Below, piece by piece: positions 49,875 through 60,404 of a DNA stretch of 64,000 bases. The notes under the pieces were generated by a model, which was given only the letters and a program-made list of their open reading frames with translations, did not search any database and was not told the origin of the DNA. Within the stretch, counting starts at the first letter, position 1. Every line of letters begins with the position of its first letter. This stretch comes from Photobacterium salinisoli (GTDB taxonomy: Bacteria > Pseudomonadota > Gammaproteobacteria > Enterobacterales > Vibrionaceae): assembly GCF_003614885.1 (NCBI RefSeq), contig NZ_QZMS01000011.1, forward strand, positions 744,001 to 808,000, in the 5' to 3' direction. Made by a program: the position numbers and the translations under genes.

Positions 49875-49890
49875 TGGCATCATGCTTGCA
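49875..49890 (+). promoter_or_regulatory. Sigma54 (-24/-12) promoter of the symporter gene
   Basis: TGGCATCATGCTTGCA matches the consensus TGGCAC-N5-TTGCW except for one base, with the invariant GG and GC ten bases apart. It lies 110 bases before the symporter ATG. Confidence 0.8.
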
Positions 49891-50000
49891 TTAATCCTGC
49901 TCCTGTATGTATGGGTTCGGCCCATACTGACGTGTAAACAATGACAGCTAAGCAGAAACGGGGATTTACCCGACTTCTGTCAATTGGATAAGGAAATAAC

Positions 50001-51293
50001 ATGGAACAAGCTCACGAGAAGCCTACCCCGAAGGGTATGTGGGGCGGACTCGCCTTATGGAAGAAAATTCTGGTCGGTATGATTCTAGGGGTCATCGCGG
50101 GCAGTCTGCTCGGCCCGGACGCAGAAATCCTCAAGCCTATCGGCACTTTGTTTATCAATGCCATTAAAATGCTCATCGTGCCTCTGGTGTTCTGCTCTTT
50201 GGTGGTCGGCGTTACCTCCATGCAAGATACCCGCAAGATGGGACGCATTGGCGCCAAAGCCATTGTGATTTACCTTTCGACTACCGCCGTGGCCATCAGT
50301 ATCGGTCTTGGCTTGTCCAGTATTCTGGCACCGGGTGCTGGTCTGGAGATGACGGCTACAGCCGCAGCGGCCGAAGCGAAAGAAGCGCCGACTCTGGTTC
50401 AGACACTGCTCAGTTTAATTCCGAACAACCCTATCAGTGCACTGGCAACCGGTAACATTCTGCAAATCATCGTATTCGCACTGGGTCTGGGTGTGGCGCT
50501 GAACCTGTGTGGCGAGAAAGGAAAACCGGCGGTTCAGGTCTTCGAAAGTCTGGCTGAGGCCATGTACAAGCTGACGGAGCTGGTGATGAAGCTGGCCCCT
50601 TACGGTATCTTCGGTCTGATGGCCTGGGTGGCCGGTAAATACGGTCTGGAGATCCTGCTGCCACTGTTTAAAGTGATTGCGGTGGCTTATATCGGCAGCC
50701 TGCTGCACGTGCTGCTGTTTTACCCGGCGGTGATCAAAGTCTTCGGCCGTCTTAACCCTATGCCTTATATCAAAGGTATTGCGACCCCGGCGGCAGTGGC
50801 ATTTACCACCACCAGCAGTTCAGGCACTTTGCCTGCCAGCATTAAGTGCGCCCGTGAAGAGCTGGGTGTGTCTAAAGGCGTGTCCAGTTTTGTTCTGCCG
50901 CTGGGTGCGACCATTAACATGGACGGCACGGCGCTGTATCAGGGTGTGGCGGCGCTGTTTGTGGCACAGGCATTTGGCATTAACCTGGAGTTTGCCGACT
51001 ATGTGGCCATCGTGATGACTGCAACGCTGGCTTCCATTGGTACCGCTGGTGTACCGGGAGCGGGCTTGATCATGCTGTCGCTGGTACTGACCACAGTTGG
51101 CCTGCCGATGGAAGGTCTGGCTATTGTTGCCGGTATAGACCGTATTCTGGATATGGCGCGTACCACTGTGAATGTCTGTGGTGACCTGATGGTTGCTGTG
51201 CTGGTTGGCCGTAGCGAAGGCGAGCTGGACACTGACGTCTATAACCGCAGTGCGGATAACACGTCGCTGACGGCAAGCGAAGACATCGCTTAA
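50001..51293 (+). CDS. Dicarboxylate/amino acid:cation symporter (DAACS family)
   Basis: A 430-residue symporter of the GltP/DctA family. It has the re-entrant loop motif AFTTTSSSGTLPASIKCA and the cation/substrate motif GATINMDGTALYQGVAALFV, then GVPGAGLIMLSLVL and the substrate helix IDRILDMARTTVNVCGDL. Asp in DMARTTVNV is typical of acidic amino-acid or C4-dicarboxylate carriers. With aspartase next and a solute-sensing two-component system before it, aspartate, glutamate or fumarate are likely substrates (inference). A sigma54 promoter and terminator bracket the gene. Confidence 0.92.
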   Translation: MEQAHEKPTPKGMWGGLALWKKILVGMILGVIAGSLLGPDAEILKPIGTLFINAIKMLIVPLVFCSLVVGVTSMQDTRKMGRIGAKAIVIYLSTTAVAISIGLGLSSILAPGAGLEMTATAAAAEAKEAPTLVQTLLSLIPNNPISALATGNILQIIVFALGLGVALNLCGEKGKPAVQVFESLAEAMYKLTELVMKLAPYGIFGLMAWVAGKYGLEILLPLFKVIAVAYIGSLLHVLLFYPAVIKVFGRLNPMPYIKGIATPAAVAFTTTSSSGTLPASIKCAREELGVSKGVSSFVLPLGATINMDGTALYQGVAALFVAQAFGINLEFADYVAIVMTATLASIGTAGVPGAGLIMLSLVLTTVGLPMEGLAIVAGIDRILDMARTTVNVCGDLMVAVLVGRSEGELDTDVYNRSADNTSLTASEDIA

Positions 51294-51317
51294 TTGTTAC
51301 TGAGTTCGCAAAGCCTG

Positions 51318-51348
51318 AAAGGCCAGCCGCAAAGGTTGGCCTTTTTTT
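51318..51348 (+). terminator. Terminator of the symporter gene
   Basis: AAAGGCCAGCC (51318-51328) with GGTTGGCCTTT (51334-51344), a GT wobble in the stem, 5-base loop, and a seven-T run. Confidence 0.93.
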
Positions 51349-51776
51349 ATACAGGCGAACAGGTTTTGTGGACAGAAACTGATGAATAACGCGCAAGAGT
51401 TTGTTAATTACACGGGGTAGGCGATGTATTTTCGGTGTGACGGGTAAAACCCAATATTCAGACCAGGATCATATTCCTGCAGTTTGCGTGATCTCGTCAC
51501 AGTACAGGCTAACACGCTGCTTATACACGCGTTTGTTAGTTTCATGCATCTGTAATGCATAAAGTGCCGGTAATTACGCATTCGGCGCTTATAAGAATAA
51601 ATAGCCTTTTTTTGCAATCTATTCAGCTATGCATTAATTGCATTGTGGCTTACTTTTATGCATTTCCCTTTGTGACTCAAAACGACGATTGTATGAATCA
51701 CTTAGCCGCCATAAGAAGCTGAAGATGGCTCGTATAAGCGGCGAAGTGGTATCTCTTTCCTACCCATGAGTTTAAG
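51349..51776. other. Intergenic region upstream of aspA
   Basis: About 430 AT-rich bases without a credible gene. It should hold the aspA promoter. ATGCAT-type short repeats occur (51545-51660), but I could not assign a CRP, FNR or Nar site with confidence. Ribosome binding sequence TAAGGTG precedes the aspA start region. Confidence 0.45.
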
Positions 51777-53216
51777 GTGACCGCTATGCTTGATACTGTC
51801 CAGCAAGTACGTATTGAAGAAGATCTGTTAGGCCAGCGTGAAATTCCCGCTTCTGCTTATTACGGCATTCATTCTCTTCGCGCTTATGAGAACTTCAATA
51901 TTTCTTCAATGCGTATTTCCGACGTGCCAGAGTTTGTTCGCGGCATGGTCTTTACCAAGAAAGCGGCTGCACGTGCCAATATGGAGCTGGGCAGCATTCC
52001 GTCGGAAGTGGGCAAGTACATCATTCAAGCCTGCGATCTGATTCTGGAGACAGGTAAATGCATGGATCAGTTCATTTCAGACGTGTATCAGGGCGGTGCC
52101 GGTACGTCGGTTAACATGAACACCAATGAAGTGATCGCCAACATTGCGCTGGAGCTGAAAGGCCATGCCAAAGGCGAGTATCACATCATTAACCCTAACG
52201 ATCATGTGAACAAGAGCCAGTCGACCAACTGTGCTTATCCGACTGGTTTCCGTGTGGCGGTGTACAACAGCATTATCAAGCTGGTGGGATCGATTGAGCA
52301 CCTGCAGGCGGCGTTCGATGCCAAAAGCGAAGAATTCAGTGATGTGCTGAAGATGGGCCGTACCCAGTTGCAGGACGCCGTGCCTATGACAGTAGGACAA
52401 GAATTCCACGCTTTCAGTATCTTGCTGAAAGAAGAAATCAAAAACCTGAAATATTCCGCGGCCTTGCTGTTGGAAGTGAATCTGGGTGCCACCGCGATTG
52501 GTACCGGCCTGAATGCCCCGGCCGGTTATCAGGAACTGGCGGTGAAATATCTGGCAGAAGCAACAGGTCTGGACTGTGTACCGGCAGAAGATCTGATTGA
52601 AGCGACCTCTGACTGTGGCGCCTATGTGACCGTACACGGCGCACTGAAGCGACTGGCGGTGAAGATGTCGAAGGTCTGTAACGATTTGCGTTTGTTGTCA
52701 TCAGGTCCGCGTGCGGGTCTTAATGAAATCAATTTACCGGAAATGCAGGCGGGCTCTTCCATCATGCCAGCCAAAGTAAACCCTGTAATTCCGGAAGTGG
52801 TGAATCAGGTGTGCTTTAAAGTGATCGGCAACGACACGACTGTGACTTTTGCGGCAGAAGCCGGACAGTTGCAGCTGAACGTGATGGAACCGGTGATTGG
52901 CCAGGCTATTTTCGAGTCGATTGAACTGCTGAGCAATGCCTGTATTAACCTGGCAGACAAATGTATCTCGGGTATCAAAGTGAACCGCCAGATCTGTGAA
53001 GACTACGTCTTTAACTCTATCGGTATCGTGACTTACCTCAATCCGTATATCGGCCACCACGAAGGCGATATCGTCGGTAAGATTTGTGCTGAAACCGGTC
53101 GTAGCGTGAAAGAAGTTGCGATGGAGCGTGGCCTGCTAAGCGAAGAAGAGCTGAACGATATTTTCTCTGCTCAGAACCTGATGCGCCCGACCTACAAAGC
53201 CAAACTGTACAGCTAA
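51777..53216 (+). CDS. aspA: Aspartate ammonia-lyase
   Basis: A 479-residue fumarase/aspartase-family enzyme that converts aspartate to fumarate and ammonia. Signatures are [19 protein letters not shown], the catalytic loop [20 protein letters not shown] with its Ser, and [11 protein letters not shown] for substrate binding. Length and motifs fit AspA rather than fumarase C. A second in-frame ATG lies at 51786. Paired with the symporter it allows aspartate uptake and fumarate respiration or nitrogen release. A terminator follows. Confidence 0.95.
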   Translation: MTAMLDTVQQVRIEEDLLGQREIPASAYYGIHSLRAYENFNISSMRISDVPEFVRGMVFTKKAAARANMELGSIPSEVGKYIIQACDLILETGKCMDQFISDVYQGGAGTSVNMNTNEVIANIALELKGHAKGEYHIINPNDHVNKSQSTNCAYPTGFRVAVYNSIIKLVGSIEHLQAAFDAKSEEFSDVLKMGRTQLQDAVPMTVGQEFHAFSILLKEEIKNLKYSAALLLEVNLGATAIGTGLNAPAGYQELAVKYLAEATGLDCVPAEDLIEATSDCGAYVTVHGALKRLAVKMSKVCNDLRLLSSGPRAGLNEINLPEMQAGSSIMPAKVNPVIPEVVNQVCFKVIGNDTTVTFAAEAGQLQLNVMEPVIGQAIFESIELLSNACINLADKCISGIKVNRQICEDYVFNSIGIVTYLNPYIGHHEGDIVGKICAETGRSVKEVAMERGLLSEEELNDIFSAQNLMRPTYKAKLYS

Positions 53217-53283
53217 AAGAATGCCATAACGAAAAGAATCTGAAGAACAATCAATAAAAGGTCTTGAAACCCTACATCCTTTT

Positions 53284-53312
53284 CCTCCCTTGTTTGCAAG
53301 GGAGGTTTTTTT
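53284..53312 (+). terminator. Terminator of aspA
   Basis: CCTCCCTTG (53284-53292) with CAAGGGAGG (53297-53305), 4-base loop, seven Ts. Also lies 20 bases before the stop of the convergent LysR gene. Confidence 0.93.
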
Positions 53313-53332
53313 ATTTCTGGGGGCAGGGATTG

Positions 53333-54238
53333 TCAGTCCCTGCTCATCAGGCCATCAATCGGGCTGATTTTACTCAGTGCACTCCAGATGGCTTCGCAGG
53401 TGGGGTGAAGCCGGGAGTGATAACGGTAAATGTACAGATCCAGCGGCACGGGTTCCCGCGCGGTGAGTATCTGTAAACGCCCGGCGGCCAGCTCATCTTT
53501 AATGGCATAATCCGGTAACCAGCTGATGCCTTTGCCTTGCATCACCAGTGCTTTGATAAAATCTGTCATTGATGAGGTACAGACAGTATTTTGCGTTAAC
53601 CGCCGGTTGGCACGTTGCAGCGCCCGGCCCATGTAACTTTCCGGGGTATAGTCCAGTGAAGGCACGGCGTCATTGTCAGCGGGATCAAAGAGTGGTTTAC
53701 CGTGCTCATCGACTGCCGACACGCAATAGAGATAAGAGCGCCCCAGATAGACAGAACGGTAAGGCGCCATCTGCAAACTGTCCTCATAAAAGGAAAACAG
53801 AAAATCACATTTACCGTCGATCAGCTGTTTTACCGCGTCATCCACTTCATTGGCTACCACAGAAAGCTGGGTGTTTAAGGTCGGGTTAAACAAACAGGCA
53901 TGCAGCTTAGGCAGCACACTGATTGCCATGGAATGTGAGGAGCTGATCCGCACGGTATGACGGCCCAGAAATGAGCTGCCAGCCAGCCGGTTCACTTCGT
54001 CATCCAACTGCTGAAGAATCGACAGCGCGGTTGTTTTAAACTGCTTGCCTTTCAGCGTCAGTTCGATGGGAGTTTTGCTGCGATCGATTAAATTCAGCCC
54101 CAGTTCGGCCTCAAGGGATTTAATCCGGCGGCTGAAAGCCGGCTGCGTCACATTGCGCACAGCGGCAGCATGGGAAAAGTTACGCAGCTCGGCCAGTGTC
54201 AGAAAATCCTGTAACCATTTCGTTTCGATATTTTTCAT
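53333..54238 (-). CDS. LysR-family regulator, HypT/YjiE-like
   Basis: A 301-residue LysR regulator. The N-terminus IETKWLQDFLTLAELRNFSH and NVTQPAFSRRIKSLEAELGL closely follow E. coli HypT (YjiE), the hypochlorite-responsive regulator, as does the segment DAVKQLIDGKCDFLFSFYED. HypT senses through methionine oxidation; Met residues occur in the effector half here, but whether the same ones is not known. It converges with aspA. An alternative is that it regulates aspA locally. Confidence 0.85.
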   Translation of the reverse strand: MKNIETKWLQDFLTLAELRNFSHAAAVRNVTQPAFSRRIKSLEAELGLNLIDRSKTPIELTLKGKQFKTTALSILQQLDDEVNRLAGSSFLGRHTVRISSSHSMAISVLPKLHACLFNPTLNTQLSVVANEVDDAVKQLIDGKCDFLFSFYEDSLQMAPYRSVYLGRSYLYCVSAVDEHGKPLFDPADNDAVPSLDYTPESYMGRALQRANRRLTQNTVCTSSMTDFIKALVMQGKGISWLPDYAIKDELAAGRLQILTAREPVPLDLYIYRYHSRLHPTCEAIWSALSKISPIDGLMSRD

Positions 54239-54532
54239 TATTTAAGTGGCTGTTTTATCGAATAATCATTTGTATGAACGGCTCAGAAAGAGCACTTGCC
54301 GGATAAGATTACCAAATCCATGATCATTCCTGCCATCTTTATCTGACATCATTGTGTTGCGGTACAGGTATAAACGGGACAGCGATGTTTTTCAGTTGCC
54401 TCTCTTAGGGATCATGGCATGACTTGATTTGACGGAATAATGCAAAATTATGTGCACTTAGTTTCATTTTGTCGGGAACAAGATGCCAACAGCGCTATCA
54501 AAGAAGAGGATTGGATTACAGGAGATAAACGG

Positions 54533-55459
54533 ATGTTAAAGCCCTTATTGTTTGTGGTGACCGCTGTCTGTTCAGTGGTGCCTTCGCCGGTTTTATCAAG
54601 GGTAACGGAAGAGCTCAGACGGAGTGATGGTTCAGACATTACCTATTACCTGAGCGGGCGTGGCAGCGACCGTTTGCTGGTGCTGATTCAGGGCTCGGAC
54701 TGCAACAGTGTTTTTCATAATAACAATATCAATGGCAATTTTAGCCGGGTTATGGACGATGCTGACATTCTGACCGTAGAAAAATACGGGATTGATAACG
54801 GGCTGAGCTGGAATACCGATCCGCAGCGAGCGGACTGTCCCGATGCCTATCTGAAACAGGATTCTCCGTCACAGCGTGTGGCTGATTACCTGACGGTGCT
54901 GGATAAACTGGATCAGGATAATCGTTATAGCCAGATTGTCTTGCTGGGGGGCAGTGAAGGGGCTTTGGTGGCGAATCTGCTGGCTGCGAAGAGTGATAAA
55001 GTGGCAGGTGTGGTGGCGTTAAATGGCGGTGGGCGTTTTTTCATCGATGATGTGCTCTACAACATGCAATCTCAGATGTCACCGCAGGCATTCAGTGAAG
55101 CAGAACAAGGGTTCAGGCAGTTTGCTGAAGCTGTGCTGCAAAGTAACGAGATGGACACGGCTGTCAGTGGGCACGGTTTCAAATGGTGGAAAGCGATGCT
55201 TACGGCTGATCAGCAGCAGATACTGCAAACGATTGATGTTCCTGTTCTTTTGATTCAGTCGGAAGAGGATACCAATGTGGATCCGCACGCTTTCGAATCT
55301 ATGGTCAGGGCGCTGAAGAAAACCGCCCCTCATATTCAGCCCCGTACCTATGCCGGCCTTGATCATGCTTTCAATGATGCGCAGGGTCAGAGTCAGGTTG
55401 AACGTGTTCTGGATGATATCAAAGTCTGGATTGGTGGCGGGGCGCAGGCAAAGAATTAA
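54533..55459 (+). CDS. Exported alpha/beta hydrolase
   Basis: A 308-residue protein with a signal peptide (LKPLLFVVTAVCSVVPSPVL). The hydrolase core has LLVLIQGSDCNSVF, the nucleophile elbow VLLGGSEGALVANLL (Ser in GGSEG), acid region VLLIQSEEDTNVDP and His in AGLDHAFND. An upstream in-frame ATG at 54440 would add 31 residues, but ACAGGAGATAA fits only the ATG at 54533. Function unknown; esterase or peptidase activity in the periplasm is likely. The 294-base region upstream, shared with the LysR gene, shows nothing else. Confidence 0.82.
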   Translation: MLKPLLFVVTAVCSVVPSPVLSRVTEELRRSDGSDITYYLSGRGSDRLLVLIQGSDCNSVFHNNNINGNFSRVMDDADILTVEKYGIDNGLSWNTDPQRADCPDAYLKQDSPSQRVADYLTVLDKLDQDNRYSQIVLLGGSEGALVANLLAAKSDKVAGVVALNGGGRFFIDDVLYNMQSQMSPQAFSEAEQGFRQFAEAVLQSNEMDTAVSGHGFKWWKAMLTADQQQILQTIDVPVLLIQSEEDTNVDPHAFESMVRALKKTAPHIQPRTYAGLDHAFNDAQGQSQVERVLDDIKVWIGGGAQAKN

Positions 55460-55598
55460 CCAGCGCCATGTTTGATTTCTTGTTCACACAGCAAATACGA
55501 TGATTCTTTATCTATCGATAAAAGCATTGTGCAGATGTGATTGAAAACGCTATAAACAGCAAACCAGTTCAATATCGAAACAGGAAGTTGGATCTCCG

Positions 55599-56054
55599 AT
55601 GAAAGTACATTTTTTAGAAGACAGTTGGTCAGACCGTCACGGTGTGGAAGAGCACCAGGACGTCACCTTAGTGCTGGAGGTGTTGCTCCAGTTAAGACCG
55701 CAGTACGACAGAGCCGCGTTGCTGGCGCAGATCACCAGGCAGATGGCGCAGGGCTATCAGGTGGTTTATGTGAAGTCGGGCGATCAGGTGATGGGGGTGG
55801 CAGGGTTTGTGGTGTCAGATAAGCTGGCCTGGGGCAAAGCCATTTATATTGATGATCTGGTGACGGCTGAGCAACATCGCAGCAAGGGCGTCGGAGAATG
55901 TTTGATTGACTGGCTGAAAACGTACGCAAAGGAGCAGGGGTGTAAGCAACTGCATCTGGATTCTGGCGTGCAGCGCTTTGCGGCGCATAAGTTCTATCTG
56001 CGCGAAGGGTTTCACATTGCCAGCCACCACTTTTCGATGACAGAGATAAAGTAA
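55599..56054 (+). CDS. GNAT-family N-acetyltransferase
   Basis: A 151-residue GNAT. The acetyl-CoA motif is IDDLVTAEQHRSKGVGECLI followed by CKQLHLDSGVQRFAAHKFYL and YLREGFHIASHHF, a pattern common in uncharacterised acetyltransferases acting on small molecules. AGGAAG lies upstream of the ATG. It stands alone and converges with the peroxiredoxin gene. Confidence 0.88.
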   Translation: MKVHFLEDSWSDRHGVEEHQDVTLVLEVLLQLRPQYDRAALLAQITRQMAQGYQVVYVKSGDQVMGVAGFVVSDKLAWGKAIYIDDLVTAEQHRSKGVGECLIDWLKTYAKEQGCKQLHLDSGVQRFAAHKFYLREGFHIASHHFSMTEIK

Positions 56055-56060
56055 TGACAA

Positions 56061-56090
56061 ACACAACGGAAGCGTTCGCTTCCGATGTGT
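56061..56090. terminator. Bidirectional hairpin between acetyltransferase and peroxiredoxin genes
   Basis: CGGAAGC/GCTTCCG with a GTTC loop (56067-56084), extended by ACAC/GTGT outer arms. It fills the 47-base gap between convergent stops. T runs are weak. Confidence 0.7.
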
Positions 56091-56101
56091 TTGATCTGAA
56101 A

Positions 56102-56575
56102 TTACAGGCTTGCCAGAATGGTTTCTGCCTTGCTGACTTCAAATTCTTTCGGTGCTTCTACGTTCAGCTGTGTGACCACACCGTTGTCGATGATCATCGC
56201 ATAGCGTTGTGAGCGCAGGCCGCCAAATTTCGCGGTGTCCATCTCCAGACCCAGCGCTTTGGTGAAGCTGCCGTCACCGTCTGCCAGCATCATAATTTCT
56301 GAGGCATTTTGTGCTTCTCCCCAGGCTTGCATCACGAAGGCATCGTTGACTGACACACAAGCAATGATATCCACGCCTTTGGCTTTCAGTTGATCTGCCA
56401 GCACCACATAACCTGGCAGGTGAGATTCCGAGCAAGTTGGCGTGAAGGCGCCGGGAACCGCAAACAACACCACTTTCTTGCCTGCAAACAGTTCTGTAAC
56501 GTCATGGTTAACCATGCCGTCTTTGGTGAGCTCACCCAGGGTAGCGGCTGGCAGAGTCTGGCCTTGTTGAATCAT
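56102..56575 (-). CDS. Prx5-type peroxiredoxin
   Basis: A 157-residue peroxiredoxin. The peroxidatic Cys is in FAVPGAFTPTCSESHLPGYV near residue 49, and the Arg of the active site lies in GLRSQRYAMIIDNG. No other Cys in a resolving position is fused and there is no glutaredoxin domain; the second Cys (IIACVSV) lies near residue 73. It would reduce hydrogen peroxide or organic peroxides with glutathione/glutaredoxin. Its AAGGAAAATACC ribosome binding site is good. Confidence 0.92.
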   Translation of the reverse strand: MIQQGQTLPAATLGELTKDGMVNHDVTELFAGKKVVLFAVPGAFTPTCSESHLPGYVVLADQLKAKGVDIIACVSVNDAFVMQAWGEAQNASEIMMLADGDGSFTKALGLEMDTAKFGGLRSQRYAMIIDNGVVTQLNVEAPKEFEVSKAETILASL

Positions 56576-56846
56576 GGTATTTTCCTTTCGTTTTTGGAGT
56601 TCAACTCAGTCTAGTCTCAATTGGTGCTTATAAACACTGAGAAATAATAGGGGTATCAGGGAATAATTTGCAGTCTGATCAGAAATATATGCAAAGATGA
56701 CAGTCATTTAAGGGCTATCTGTTGTGGGGCTGAATGGCACTTGTTGTGAGGATGCAAACAGCATCTTGATTTGAAGGAGCTTGGGGAGATGAATATTTGT
56801 ATGCGATGTTAAGCGCTGATTTTCATTGCCGGTAAACAGAGAGGAA
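56576..56846. other. Intergenic region downstream of the RRM gene
   Basis: About 270 bases holding the peroxiredoxin promoter. No gene or repeat was recognised. Confidence 0.4.
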
Positions 56847-56878
56847 ACAGCCAGAATAATGTGCCTTTTTCTGGCTGT
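56847..56878 (-). terminator. Terminator of the RRM protein gene
   Basis: Stem ACAGCCAGAA (56847-56856) with TTCTGGCTGT (56869-56878), 12-base loop, 13 bases past the stop codon on the minus strand. A short T-rich stretch follows. Confidence 0.7.
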
Positions 56879-56890
56879 CGGATAACTGAT

Positions 56891-57127
56891 TTAGTCAGCT
56901 TTTTTCACCCGGATTTTGCTCTTGGCAAGCAGTGTCTGGTTCAGGCTGGCTATTGCTGCTTTGGCTTGGTCCTGATCCGGCATTTCGACGAAAGCGAAGC
57001 CTTTGGAATGGCCGGTTTCCTGATCTAATACCAAAGTGCACTCTGTGACTTTGCCGTGTTCAGAAAACAATTTACGGATGTCTTGTTCAGTGGTTGAACG
57101 AGACAGGTTACGAACTAAAAGTTTCAT
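56891..57127 (-). CDS. RNA-recognition-motif protein
   Basis: A 78-residue protein that is one RRM: RNP2 is KLLVRNLSR at the start, RNP1 is KGFAFVEMP near residue 45. The short C-terminal tail is basic (KSKIRVKKAD). Small RRM proteins of this kind are cold- or stress-linked RNA binders in marine gammaproteobacteria and cyanobacteria. The ATG at 57127 is chosen because RRM proteins begin right at the first strand; an upstream ATG at 57160 would add 11 residues. No strong ribosome binding site is seen for either. Confidence 0.88.
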   Translation of the reverse strand: MKLLVRNLSRSTTEQDIRKLFSEHGKVTECTLVLDQETGHSKGFAFVEMPDQDQAKAAIASLNQTLLAKSKIRVKKAD

Positions 57128-57282
57128 GATGGGTCGTTTTATTTGAAATGACAGCGGCATTCTCTCAGCTTACTGACCAGAGTGAAAGTAATACTTTGGC
57201 GCTGAGGCATTGTCGCCATGCCTGATGGCGAAATATTCTGTATACTCATCCCCGTTACCACACTGCCATCGAAGAAAAGCTT

Positions 57283-57501
57283 ATGACCCGCGAACAACCG
57301 AATAACCCCCTGCACGGCCTTACCCTGGAAAAAATCTTAACCCAATTGGTTGATCATTATGGGTGGACGATTCTGGCGTGCGAAATCGATATTAACTGTT
57401 TTAAAAATGACCCTTCCATTAAATCGTCACTGAAGTTTTTACGCAAAACGGACTGGGCGAGAGCGAAAGTGGAAAAGTTATATATTTCAACGTTCAGTTG
57501 A
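57283..57501 (+). CDS. VF530-family DNA-binding protein (DUF2132)
   Basis: A 72-residue protein matching the VF530/DUF2132 family named from Vibrio fischeri: [20 protein letters not shown], then [20 protein letters not shown] and [12 protein letters not shown]. The fold is a small helical domain with double-stranded DNA-binding ability; its role is unknown. The family pattern is near complete, which supports the Vibrionaceae origin. Confidence 0.92.
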   Translation: MTREQPNNPLHGLTLEKILTQLVDHYGWTILACEIDINCFKNDPSIKSSLKFLRKTDWARAKVEKLYISTFS

Positions 57502-57510
57502 TTGCAACGT

Positions 57511-57533
57511 CAGGGAGGCATCATGCCTCCCTG
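57511..57533. terminator. Hairpin between VF530 and glpV
   Basis: CAGGGAGGCAT (57511-57521) and ATGCCTCCCTG (57523-57533) form an almost continuous palindrome between convergent stop codons. T runs are short in both directions. Confidence 0.7.
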
Positions 57534-57554
57534 ATGGTTTGTGTTACCTGCTCA

Positions 57555-59282
<1,728 letters not shown>

Positions 59283-59304
59283 GCGTGAACTCCTTAGTTT
59301 TGTA

Positions 59305-59577
59305 TTATCCCCAACGCAGCAAAATTGCCAGCCAAAACACAGATAGCGTAAACGGTATCCATATCGACAGGTCAGTAATGCCAAGGAAGAGCAGGTGTAT
59401 ATAGGCACTGCTGAGCAGGCCGATAAACAGTCGATCTCCCCGGGTTGTGCTGATAGGCAAAAAGCCTTTGCGTTCAACACAAGGTTTGAGGATCTCGAAG
59501 ACGGTCATCGTCAGCAAGATGCCGGCGATAGTGATAAAGAACAGTGCGCTGGGCAGGGTCCAGGCCATCCAATTCAT
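59305..59577 (-). CDS. DUF2160 small membrane protein of the glycerol ABC operon
   Basis: A 90-residue protein with three hydrophobic helices (residues ~8-26, ~45-63 and ~67-86) matching DUF2160. It is nearly always encoded between the GlpQ-like permease and GlpV-like binding protein and corresponds to GlpU of Rhizobium. Its role is unknown; it is probably an accessory membrane subunit. GGAGA lies before the ATG. Gap to glpQ is 24 bases. Confidence 0.88.
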   Translation of the reverse strand: MNWMAWTLPSALFFITIAGILLTMTVFEILKPCVERKGFLPISTTRGDRLFIGLLSSAYIHLLFLGITDLSIWIPFTLSVFWLAILLRWG

Positions 59578-59601
59578 GAGGATCTCCTTTGCGGTATCAT
59601 G

Positions 59602-60402
59602 CTAAACACGGCCAAGGGCAAACCCTTTGGCGACATGGTTGCGAACAAACCAAATCACCAGCAATCCGGGAATGATGGTCAGTACACCGGCGGCAGCCAG
59701 CACGCCCCAGTCAATGCCGGAGGCACTGACAGTTCGGGTCATGGTGGCGACAATCGGCTTGGCATTGACAGATGTCAGGGTACGGGCAAGCAGCAGTTCG
59801 ACCCAGCTGAACATGAAACAGAAGAAGGCGGTTACCCCTATGCCTGAACGTATCATTGGCAGAAAAATACGGATGAAAAAGCGCGGAAAGCTGTAGCCGT
59901 CAATGTAAGCGGTTTCGTCGATCTCTTTGGGCACGCCCGACATGAAGCCTTCCAGGATCCACACCGCCAGTGGTACGTTGAACAGGCAGTGCGCCAGTGC
60001 AACGGCAATGTGGGTGTCGAATAGCCCGACCGACGAATAAAGCTGGAAAAAGGGCAGCAGGAACACCGCAGGCGGCGCCATCCGGTTGGTGAGCAGCCAG
60101 AAGAACATGTGCTTGTCGCCAATGAAGCGGTAGCGCGAAAAGGCATAGGCAGCCGGCAGGGCGACCAGCAAAGAAATCACGGTATTCATTGAGACGTAAG
60201 TCAGCGAATTGATATAGCCGCTGTACCAGGAAGGATCGGTGAAGATCACTTTGTAATTGGCCAGGGTGAATTCAGTCGGCCAGAAGGTCAGCCCGCCGAG
60301 AATCTCTTCATTGGTTTTGAATGACATCATCAGCAGCCAGTAAATCGGCAGCAGCAAAAACAGTATGTACAGCAGCAAAATGAACGTTTTACGCTTGTGC
60401 AT
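59602..60402 (-). CDS. glpQ: Glycerol-type ABC transporter permease GlpQ
   Basis: A 266-residue inner-membrane permease of the CUT1 type with six helices. The cytoplasmic EAA loop is GVPKEIDETAYIDGYSFPRF near residue 170, which contacts an ATPase. The N-terminal half has LLLPIYWLLMMSFKTNEEIL. It starts 2 bases after the glpP stop and is one of a permease pair. Confidence 0.93.
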   Translation of the reverse strand: MHKRKTFILLLYILFLLLPIYWLLMMSFKTNEEILGGLTFWPTEFTLANYKVIFTDPSWYSGYINSLTYVSMNTVISLLVALPAAYAFSRYRFIGDKHMFFWLLTNRMAPPAVFLLPFFQLYSSVGLFDTHIAVALAHCLFNVPLAVWILEGFMSGVPKEIDETAYIDGYSFPRFFIRIFLPMIRSGIGVTAFFCFMFSWVELLLARTLTSVNAKPIVATMTRTVSASGIDWGVLAAAGVLTIIPGLLVIWFVRNHVAKGFALGRV

Positions 60403-60404
60403 GA

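Noticed and set aside
49743-49937. 64-codon open frame before the symporter
   Set aside because: It covers the sigma54 promoter, has no ribosome binding site and shows no family resemblance.
51655-51680. Sigma54 promoter before aspA (TGGCTTACTTTTATGC)
   Set aside because: The -12 element does not read TTGC at the proper spacing.
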